A stretch of DNA of 14,798 nucleotides, taken from contig PWOI01000032.1 of assembly GCA_003557485.1 (NCBI GenBank), positions 1-14,798 of the forward strand, written 5' to 3'. Each line of letters starts with the position of its first letter. Position 1 is the stretch's first letter. Shown here one piece after another: positions 7,051 through 13,195 of this stretch. The translations under genes and the position numbers were made by a program. The DNA is from Elusimicrobiota bacterium (GTDB lineage Bacteria; CG03; SLGR01; PWQF01). Under the pieces are notes generated by a model. That model searched no databases. It saw nothing but the letters and a program-made list of their open reading frames with translations, and was not told the origin of the DNA.

Positions 7051-7919
7051 TTCTAATAAACAAGCCTGCAGGCTGCTCTTCTTATGATGTTGTAAGGAAG
7101 CTAAAAAGATTTTCCGGAATAAAAAAAATAGGGCACGGCGGCACATTAGATCCTGCTGCCTGCGGCGTACTGGTTATCCTTATGGGAGAAGCCTGTAAGA
7201 TTTCAAGGATTTTTTTAAGTTCCCCCAAGGAATACTTCGGGACAGTCAGGCTTGGAATAAGTTCATCTACGGGTGACAGGGACGGGGAACTGGAGGAAGA
7301 AGGCCCGTCAGATTTTTCCCGTGAAGATATAAAAAAAACAGTAGAAAGTTTTCGCGGGCAATACCTCCATAAGGTTCCTGAATATTCTTCCAAGAAATTC
7401 CGGGGTAAACCTTTTTACAGTATAAAGCGCGGAGGAAATAAACCTCCTGAAAGGAATCAGGTTTCGGAAATACATGAAATAGAATTTAAAGAGTACTCCC
7501 CGCCCGATGTACTGTTCAGGGCAAAGGTGTCATCAGGAACCTACGTAAGAACTCTTGCAGAAGATATAGCCCGAAAACTTGGAACCTGCGGGTATCTTGA
7601 AAAACTTGAGAGAATATCTGTTGACGGTTTCGGCATCGATACCTGCGTTGTACCCGAGCCGGAAACCTGGAAGGAGGGTTTTGTCCCGCTCGACATTGCC
7701 CTTCAGAGATTTCCGTATGTAGTTGTTGATGGAAATGCCTCAAAAAAAATAGATTACGGTGTAAGCTTTACTCCGCTTAATGTTCTTAAAGTAAACAGTC
7801 CGGAAAAAAAGGAGGGACTTTTCCCTGTTTTTTCCCCTGAAATGAAACTGAAAGCTTTAGCCGAGCGCACCGCAGCGGGCGGCTATGCGCTTAAAAGGGT
7901 ATTTAACTTTGAAAGTTAG
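7038..7919 (+). CDS. truB: tRNA pseudouridine(55) synthase TruB
   Basis: TruB converts U55 of the tRNA T-loop to pseudouridine and also acts as a tRNA-folding chaperone. The 293-residue product starts GIVLINKPAGCSSYDVV, followed by the catalytic motif GHGGTLDP with Asp38. Next come the KEYFGTVRLGISSSTGDRDG strands, the YSSKKFRGKPFYSIKRGG segment and SGTYVRTLAEDIARKLG, the conserved nucleotide-binding region. The length is normal for the family. In the motif after Asp38 the common LATG is replaced by AACG. The GTG start at 7038 overlaps nrnA by 13 nt and places the core motif at the usual distance; only a weak GAAGTGGA precedes it. Confidence 0.95.
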   Translation: MDGIVLINKPAGCSSYDVVRKLKRFSGIKKIGHGGTLDPAACGVLVILMGEACKISRIFLSSPKEYFGTVRLGISSSTGDRDGELEEEGPSDFSREDIKKTVESFRGQYLHKVPEYSSKKFRGKPFYSIKRGGNKPPERNQVSEIHEIEFKEYSPPDVLFRAKVSSGTYVRTLAEDIARKLGTCGYLEKLERISVDGFGIDTCVVPEPETWKEGFVPLDIALQRFPYVVVDGNASKKIDYGVSFTPLNVLKVNSPEKKEGLFPVFSPEMKLKALAERTAAGGYALKRVFNFES

Positions 7920-8808
7920 CTACGGGACAGAAACCCGCTTTTCCGGGAAGCAGTCAGCGGTAACAATAGGAGCGTTTGACGGTTTTCATACAGGACACAG
8001 GAAAATAGTTGAAAATACGGTTTCCATTGCCCGAATGACAAGCAGCGTGCCCTGCGCCGTAACCTTTGAGAAAAAATATCCGGCACTCTCAACGCTTAAT
8101 GAAAAACTTCAGCATCTCAGAGATAACGGTATAGAAAAAACAGTGGTAATGCTCTCTGAAGGAGAATGGAAAAACTGGACAGCGGAATATTTTATTCGCG
8201 AATTCCTTATAGGGCGGATGAAAGCAGGCCATGCGGTGGTAGGAAGGGATTTCCGTTTCGGCAAATCCAGGGAAGGAAGTATAAGTACTCTGGAAAAAAC
8301 AGCGGGCTCGGAAATGGAAACACATTCTCTTGAGCTTGAAAAAATCAATGGAACAAAAGTTTCTTCTTCGGCCATCAGAAAACATCTCAGTGAGGGCGAT
8401 CTCCAACGCTGCCGTCTTCTTATGGGAAGAAACTACTCCTTTACCGGTAAAATAGTAGAAGGTAAAAAGCTTGGCCGTAAACTGGGCTTTCCTACTGTTA
8501 ATTTTTCTGTCCCGGAAGAAAAAATACTTCCCGAGGGGATATTCCTGTGCCGGTCTTTGTTTGACAATGAAAGAAAACCCCAATACCCCGGCGCGTGTTT
8601 TATAGGAGGTTCAGGCGGCCGCAAAACCGAAATACATTTTATTGACAGGGTTCCGGACCGTATTGAATCCGTCAGGGGAGCTGAATTACTTGAAAAGATA
8701 AGTGATATTGAAAAGTTCACTTCTAATAAACATCTGTCCGAAAAAATAAATGATGATGTACAGAAAGCACGCAAAATTTTCAAAGATAAATGGTTTGACA
8801 CGGCTTAA
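7909..8808 (+). CDS. ribF: Bifunctional riboflavin kinase/FMN adenylyltransferase
   Basis: RibF phosphorylates riboflavin to FMN and adenylates it to FAD. The N-terminal nucleotidyltransferase domain has TIGAFDGFHTGH (19-30), GRDFRFG (112-118) and VSSSAIR (151-157). The C-terminal kinase domain has GKKLGRKLGFP followed by PTVN (195-198) and the candidate catalytic Glu241 in TEIHF. The kinase half is divergent: the near-invariant PTAN reads PTVN and the usual NIGxxPT stretch is FIGGSGG. I chose TTG 7909 (299 residues, 11-nt overlap with truB) because AAAAGGG lies 9 nt upstream and the N-terminus MKVSYG matches family spacing. An in-frame ATG at 7885 would add 8 residues. FAD made here is the substrate of the ApbE enzyme at 712-1710, though the two genes are not adjacent. 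Confidence 0.92.
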   Translation: MKVSYGTETRFSGKQSAVTIGAFDGFHTGHRKIVENTVSIARMTSSVPCAVTFEKKYPALSTLNEKLQHLRDNGIEKTVVMLSEGEWKNWTAEYFIREFLIGRMKAGHAVVGRDFRFGKSREGSISTLEKTAGSEMETHSLELEKINGTKVSSSAIRKHLSEGDLQRCRLLMGRNYSFTGKIVEGKKLGRKLGFPTVNFSVPEEKILPEGIFLCRSLFDNERKPQYPGACFIGGSGGRKTEIHFIDRVPDRIESVRGAELLEKISDIEKFTSNKHLSEKINDDVQKARKIFKDKWFDTA

Positions 8809-8823
8809 GGGCAGTGGTAAAAT
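8795..8823 (+). promoter_or_regulatory. Strong extended -10 promoter inside the ribF 3' end
   Basis: A perfect TTGACA (8795-8800), a 17-nt spacer and TAAAAT (8818-8823) preceded by TGG (8815-8817). This is the best promoter match in the window. Predicted start is about 8830, only some 6 nt before the ATG of the diguanylate cyclase gene, so the mRNA would be leaderless or nearly so. It would also feed rpsO and pnp. Confidence 0.7.
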
Positions 8824-8835
8824 ACCGTATTATTA

Positions 8836-10095
8836 ATGAGCAGAAGAAATAAGGAAAAAATACTGATAATAGGGGGAGGCAGAAGAGGGCTTGCGGTAAT
8901 AGAGGTTTTGAGCGGAAGCAGAATGGATATAATGGCTGTTGTTGATATTAATCCGAAAGCTTCCGGCATAAAACTTGCCCGGCGCCTGGGAATAGAGACT
9001 TCAAAAGACTGGAAAAAATATTTTAAAGGTAAATCCGTTCCGGGCCTTGTCTTAAATCTTACCGGCGATGCAAAAATACAGGAAGAACTGGATGAAATTT
9101 CAGCCGAAACCGGAGTGGAAGCAGCCGGTCTTCTGACAAACCGTGTCCTAGGAAGTTTGCTTGTTGAGCGGCAGGTTCAGACAGAAATGCATCGTGTTTC
9201 CCGTAAAATGGCTACGGATATCAGCCTTGAAGAACTTGTTATTCTCATACTTTCTTCGTGTGTAAAGGGAACCAAAGCCTCCGGCGGCCTTTTAATACTT
9301 TTTAACGAAGATACCGGTAGCTGGGATATACGCTCAAATTGGGGGATAGACGGTCCAGCAAGGAAAACCCTTATTGAGGAGGCAGAAAAAAAGCTTCCTC
9401 TATGGCTGGAAAAAGACGAGGCTTTGCCGCTTACTGAAGATTCTCTCTGCGCTCCCCTGAGGTTCAGGGGAAAAGTCACTGGGGCGATAATAACGGTGTT
9501 TACCGGCAAAGAAAGAGATCTTCTAGAATCTTCCCGGCGGCTTCTTTCAATATTTGCCAGCCAGTCAGCGGTTGCAATTCAGAACGTTCTTTTGTATAAA
9601 AAGTCTCAGGAGCTTTCGGTAACTGACGGCCTTACCGGAGTTTTTAATCACAGGTATTTTCAGGAGCAAATGGAAACCGAGCTGAATCGTGCCCAGCGGT
9701 ACGATCACAGTTTTTCACTTTTAATAATAGACCTTGACAATTTTAAGGATATTAACGACAATTACGGACACCTTAAGGGAGATATGGTTTTAAGGAAAAT
9801 AGCCGCGGCAATAGGAGATACTGTCCGTGACTCGGATATTGTTGCTCGTTATGGCGGGGACGAATTTGTAATACTTCTCCCTGAAACCGATAAGAAAGGC
9901 GCGGTTGCCGTATCCGGCAGGATAAGGGAGGCAATTGCAGGTATAAATTTTGAAATCGCCGAAAAAGTCAATATAAGCGTAGGAGTGTCCGCCTATCCTG
10001 ACGACGGCGTTTGCAGCGGGGGCCTTGTCGCCAAGGCTGACAATGCTCTCTATACTGCAAAAGATCAGGGACGCAATAGGACATGTACAGCTTAA
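8836..10095 (+). CDS. Diguanylate cyclase with Rossmann-GAF-GGDEF architecture
   Basis: The GGDEF domain makes cyclic di-GMP from two GTP. In 419 residues three parts are seen. Residues 7-105 form a Rossmann-like fold: GGGRRG (13-18) fits GxGxxG and Asp37 ends the second strand, as in NAD-binding folds. Residues 112-255 form a GAF-like sensor. Residues 260-415 form the GGDEF domain with DGLTG (264-268), the metal Asp299 in IIDLDNF, the inhibitory-site RxxD (331-334) five residues before GGDEF (340-344), and a normal end. The cyclase thus looks active and product-inhibited. No membrane segment is present. It lacks a Shine-Dalgarno and starts about 6 nt after a predicted transcription start. 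The setting between ribF and rpsO-pnp is not usual for such a gene. The ligand of the N-terminus is inferred only; it could also be a degenerate fold. Confidence 0.9.
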   Translation: MSRRNKEKILIIGGGRRGLAVIEVLSGSRMDIMAVVDINPKASGIKLARRLGIETSKDWKKYFKGKSVPGLVLNLTGDAKIQEELDEISAETGVEAAGLLTNRVLGSLLVERQVQTEMHRVSRKMATDISLEELVILILSSCVKGTKASGGLLILFNEDTGSWDIRSNWGIDGPARKTLIEEAEKKLPLWLEKDEALPLTEDSLCAPLRFRGKVTGAIITVFTGKERDLLESSRRLLSIFASQSAVAIQNVLLYKKSQELSVTDGLTGVFNHRYFQEQMETELNRAQRYDHSFSLLIIDLDNFKDINDNYGHLKGDMVLRKIAAAIGDTVRDSDIVARYGGDEFVILLPETDKKGAVAVSGRIREAIAGINFEIAEKVNISVGVSAYPDDGVCSGGLVAKADNALYTAKDQGRNRTCTA

Positions 10096-10105
10096 AATAA
10101 ATAAC

Positions 10106-10111
10106 AGGAGG
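10106..10111 (+). promoter_or_regulatory. Consensus Shine-Dalgarno of rpsO
   Basis: AGGAGG lies 7 nt before the rpsO ATG. It is the only full consensus site in the window and contrasts with the missing sites before rimP, rbfA, nrnA and the diguanylate cyclase gene, in line with high S15 output. Confidence 0.85.
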
Positions 10112-10118
10112 ACAATTA

Positions 10119-10388
10119 ATGTCAATAACAAAAGAAAAAAAGGCTGAAGTAATGAAGCAATTTCAGCGAAAAAAGGGAGACACCGGTTCGCCGGAAGTGC
10201 AGGTTGCTGTTTTGACGGAAAGAATAACCCGTTTGACCGAACATATGAAACAGTTTCCGAAGGATTTTCATTCCAGGTACGGCCTTCTTAAACTTGTATC
10301 CAGGCGCAGAAAGCTGCTGGATTATATGAAACGGCACATACCGGAAACATATGCGGAAACAATTAAAGAGCTGAAAATAAGAAAGTAA
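10119..10388 (+). CDS. rpsO: 30S ribosomal protein S15
   Basis: S15 is a primary binder of 16S rRNA (helices 20-22 junction) and contributes to the B4 inter-subunit bridge. The 89-residue length is exactly typical. Family motifs are clear: [17 protein letters not shown] (about 20-36), [31 protein letters not shown] and the C-terminal [12 protein letters not shown]. It is preceded by a consensus AGGAGG, with 23 nt to the upstream stop codon. In many bacteria S15 represses its own mRNA through a leader structure. Here the leader would lie within the end of the diguanylate cyclase gene and I could not recognise such a fold. Only 10 nt separate it from pnp, so the RNase III hairpin known between E. 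coli rpsO and pnp has no room. Confidence 0.98.
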   Translation: MSITKEKKAEVMKQFQRKKGDTGSPEVQVAVLTERITRLTEHMKQFPKDFHSRYGLLKLVSRRRKLLDYMKRHIPETYAETIKELKIRK

Positions 10389-10398
10389 AAGAGGAAAG

Positions 10399-12525
10399 AT
10401 GCAGAAAATAACAGAAAAGATTGAAATTAACGGGAGAGAACTTGTAATAGAAACTGGCCAGCTTGCCAGGCAGGCTCATGGATCGGTAAAGGTCAGTTAC
10501 GGGGAAACCGTAATACTTGCCACCTGCTGTACTGCCGAGGCGCGACCCGGAATAGATTTTTTCCCGCTTAGCGTAGATTACAGGGAAAGAACATACGCTG
10601 CCGGAAAAATCCCCGGAGGGTTTTTCAAGAGGGAAGGCCGACCGCAGGAAAAAGAAACCATAACCTCCCGTCTTATAGACAGGCCGATAAGGCCCCTTTT
10701 TCCCGATGGTTATAAGAATGAAGTCCAGATAATGATAGCTGTCCTCTCCTCTGACGGAGAGAACGATGCTGATATTCCCGCGCTGGTAGGTGCCAGCTGC
10801 GCTACTTCTCTTTCTAAGGCTCCCTTCCTTGGTCCGGTAGGCGCAATAAGGATGGGAAGAGTAGGAGGCGAAACAGTTATAAATCCGACCTTTTCCCAGC
10901 TTAAGGAAAGTGACTATAATTTTGTAGTTGCCGGAACTTCCGACGCTGTGGTAATGCTTGAGGGGGAAGGAAACGAAATTCCCGAAGAAGAGATTGTAAA
11001 ATCAATTGAGATCGCTTCGCAAGAGATTAAAAAGATAGTTGAAGTTCAGAACAGGATAATTGAAAAGGTAAATCCAGAAAAAGAAGAATATGAAGAAATA
11101 AAACCCGACTCTGAACTTGAGAATAAGGTAAAAGAACTTGCGGAGGAAAAAATACTTGAGGTTTACAGGGCAGGCTGTTCGAAAATAGAGAGGTCGGCTT
11201 CCTTAAGCGAAATTAAAAAAACCGTGGTCGAAGAACTTGTAGATGAATCTTCAGAGGACGCCGAAAGCCGTACTGATGAGATTAAAGGCGTATTCAGCGG
11301 CCTGGCCAAATCCCTTTTGAGAAAACTTGTCAGGGAGGAGGGGGTGAGAGTTGATGGCAGGGGTCCGGACGATCTCAGGCCTATTGAATGTGCCACAGCG
11401 CTTCTTCCGCGTACTCACGGCAGCGGGCTTTTTACAAAAGGAGAGACCCAGTCTCTTGCTGCAGTTACCCTCGGAACTATGGCCGATATGCAGATAATGG
11501 ATGAGCTTGAAGGAGAATATAAAAAGAACTTTATGCTTCATTACAATTTCCCTCCTTTTTCGGTAGGGGAAGTAAGGCCTAACAGAGGCCCCGGAAGAAG
11601 AGAGATAGGACACGGGCTTCTTGCGGAAAAGGCTATTAAAAAAGTACTTCCTTCCCGTGAGGATTTTCCGTATACCGTAAGAGTTGTATCTGATATACTT
11701 GAATCTAACGGGTCATCTTCAATGGCGAGCATCTGCGCAGGGACCCTTGCTCTTATGGATGCCGGGGTTAGCATTAAAGCACCCGTGGCGGGTGTGGGTA
11801 TGGGTATAATAGACGGGGTGATACTTACCGACATGCTCGGTGACGAAGACCATGCCGGAGATATGGATTTCAAGGTTGCCGGTACTGAGAGCGGAGTAAC
11901 TACGGTCCAGATGGATATAAAGATAAAAGGTATTTCAAGTGATATACTCCGTGAGGCGCTTGAGAAGGCTAAGAAAGCCCGCTTGGGAACACTGGATGAG
12001 ATGAAAAAGGAGATATCCCAGCCCAGAGAAGAAATATCACCCCATGCGCCCGGCATAACATTGATTAAAATAAATCCGGAAAAAATCGGCAGCCTTATAG
12101 GCCCCGGTGGAAAAAACATCAAAAAAATACAGGAAGAGACCGGAGCAGCCATAGATATAGACGATGACGGCACCGTAGCTATTAGCGCGGTCAGCAAAGA
12201 AGACATGGATGAAGCTGTCAGGCAGGTTAAGGGGTACACCGATGAGGCAAAACCCGGTCAGATATATGTCGGAAAAGTTAAGAATATAATGAATTTCGGC
12301 GCTTTCGTGGAAATTCTTCCCGGACAGGACGGACTTGTTCATATTTCCGAGCTTGCGCCTTACAGGGTGGGTAAAGTAGAAGATATACTTAATGAAGGAG
12401 ACGAGGTCAGGGTTAAATGCGTGGAAATAGATGAGCGGGGAAGGATTAACCTCAGCCGCATTCAGGCAATGTCACCCGAGGAAAGAGAACAGGAAAAAGA
12501 GAAACATTACAAAGACAATGGCTAA
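10399..12525 (+). CDS. pnp: Polyribonucleotide nucleotidyltransferase (PNPase)
   Basis: PNPase is a trimeric phosphorolytic 3'-5' exoribonuclease that releases nucleoside diphosphates, and a degradosome component. The 708 residues hold RNase PH domain 1 (about 5-145, with GRPQEKETITSRLIDRPIRP), a helical domain (150-310), and RNase PH domain 2 (about 315-540). Domain 2 has FSVGEVRPNRGPGRREIGHG, LESNGSSSMAS and the metal-binding GDMDFKVAGT with Asp488 and Asp490. A KH domain (about 552-612, GPGGKNIKK from 568) and an S1 domain (about 620-690, with DGLVHISEL) follow. All catalytic segments are intact. Shine-Dalgarno GAGG lies 4 nt upstream of the ATG. It is probably cotranscribed with the diguanylate cyclase gene and rpsO and overlaps accB by 8 nt. 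Confidence 0.98.
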   Translation: MQKITEKIEINGRELVIETGQLARQAHGSVKVSYGETVILATCCTAEARPGIDFFPLSVDYRERTYAAGKIPGGFFKREGRPQEKETITSRLIDRPIRPLFPDGYKNEVQIMIAVLSSDGENDADIPALVGASCATSLSKAPFLGPVGAIRMGRVGGETVINPTFSQLKESDYNFVVAGTSDAVVMLEGEGNEIPEEEIVKSIEIASQEIKKIVEVQNRIIEKVNPEKEEYEEIKPDSELENKVKELAEEKILEVYRAGCSKIERSASLSEIKKTVVEELVDESSEDAESRTDEIKGVFSGLAKSLLRKLVREEGVRVDGRGPDDLRPIECATALLPRTHGSGLFTKGETQSLAAVTLGTMADMQIMDELEGEYKKNFMLHYNFPPFSVGEVRPNRGPGRREIGHGLLAEKAIKKVLPSREDFPYTVRVVSDILESNGSSSMASICAGTLALMDAGVSIKAPVAGVGMGIIDGVILTDMLGDEDHAGDMDFKVAGTESGVTTVQMDIKIKGISSDILREALEKAKKARLGTLDEMKKEISQPREEISPHAPGITLIKINPEKIGSLIGPGGKNIKKIQEETGAAIDIDDDGTVAISAVSKEDMDEAVRQVKGYTDEAKPGQIYVGKVKNIMNFGAFVEILPGQDGLVHISELAPYRVGKVEDILNEGDEVRVKCVEIDERGRINLSRIQAMSPEEREQEKEKHYKDNG

Positions 12526-12988
12526 AAGAAAACAGACAAAGGGAAATAGTTCAAAAACTTTGAAAGAAACAGTAAAAAAACTGCACGCCCTTATGAAAAA
12601 AGAGAATCTCTACGAAGTTGAGCTGGATGACGACAGCGGTTTTTTTCTTAATATTCAAAGAAGTACCGGACTCTATCCTTCTCCTGGAACCATAATGCCT
12701 TCTGCGCCGGCGCCGGTTCAGGATGAAGAAGAAGCCGAAGAAGATACAAAAGATTATATTCAGTCCCCTATGAACGGAATCTTTTACCGGGCTCCTTCTC
12801 CGGGGGCGGACAACTTTGTGGATGAGGGATCTGAAATAAGCGTTGGTACTACCGTCTGTATTATAGAGGCGATGAAACTTATGAATGAAGTGCAGGTAGA
12901 AAGGCCCTCCATCATAAAAAAGGCAATCGCTAAAAACGGCTCGGCCGTTAAAGTAGGCGAGCCTCTTTTTGAAATAGAAGTACTATAA
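12518..12988 (+). CDS. accB: Biotin carboxyl carrier protein (AccB-like)
   Basis: This is the biotin-bearing subunit of a carboxylase, most likely acetyl-CoA carboxylase, which makes malonyl-CoA for fatty acids. The 156-residue product has a lysine-rich N-terminal helix with TVKKLHALMKKENLYEVEL, a Pro/Ala and acidic linker (about 67-87), and a biotinyl domain. That domain has SPMNGIFYRAPSPG, the thumb-like insert typical of AccB (about 103-110), and the biotinylation site EAMKLM with Lys120. The ATG at 12518 overlaps pnp by 8 nt; a GTG-type start further upstream lies in pnp coding sequence and adds an unrelated leader. Its usual partner accC is absent from the window, so it may join subunits encoded elsewhere, or serve a different biotin-dependent carboxylase. 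Confidence 0.9.
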   Translation: MAKRKQTKGNSSKTLKETVKKLHALMKKENLYEVELDDDSGFFLNIQRSTGLYPSPGTIMPSAPAPVQDEEEAEEDTKDYIQSPMNGIFYRAPSPGADNFVDEGSEISVGTTVCIIEAMKLMNEVQVERPSIIKKAIAKNGSAVKVGEPLFEIEVL

Positions 12989-12991
12989 GTA

Positions 12992-13195
12992 ATGGAACCG
13001 GTGGATATTCGCAAACTCGCCGATAGAGTAGAAAATTTTCTTGCTGTCAACGAAAAAGCCCGCTTAAGTGATCTGAAACTTCATCTTGGCTGCCGGGGAA
13101 CAGAACTCCTTCTGGCTTCGGGATGGCTTATGAAAGAAGAAAAAGCGGCAATTGAGAAGGACGGCGTTTATCTCTGGATAATCAGTAATAAATGA
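12992..13195 (+). CDS. Small winged-helix protein, DUF2582-like
   Basis: The 67-residue product is a single winged-helix-like domain: helix 1 IRKLADRVENFLAV, helix 2 ARLSDLKLHLG, recognition-type helix TELLLASGWLMKEEKA, then a two-stranded wing IEKDGVYLWII. The LASGWL...EEKAAI pattern resembles the DUF2582 winged-helix family, whose role is not known; the match is from memory. There is no other domain, so if it binds DNA or protein it probably does so as a dimer. It starts 3 nt after accB and shares ATGA with ftsK, so it is almost certainly cotranslated with both. Whether it regulates the biotin carrier, acts on this operon, or is unrelated cannot be told. Confidence 0.75.
   Translation: MEPVDIRKLADRVENFLAVNEKARLSDLKLHLGCRGTELLLASGWLMKEEKAAIEKDGVYLWIISNK

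Noticed and set aside
10070-10098. Separate promoter just before rpsO (TAAAAT at 10093-10098)
   Set aside because: No acceptable -35 box at 16-18 nt and no extended -10; the promoter at 8795 is far better.
11541-12239. A 232-codon open frame on the minus strand opposite pnp
   Set aside because: Shadow of the PNPase coding frame, Ser/Ile/Pro-rich without recognisable domains.
12431-12517. Longer start for the biotin carrier inside pnp
   Set aside because: The 29 extra residues come from the pnp S1-domain region in another frame; ATG 12518 gives a normal AccB N-terminus.
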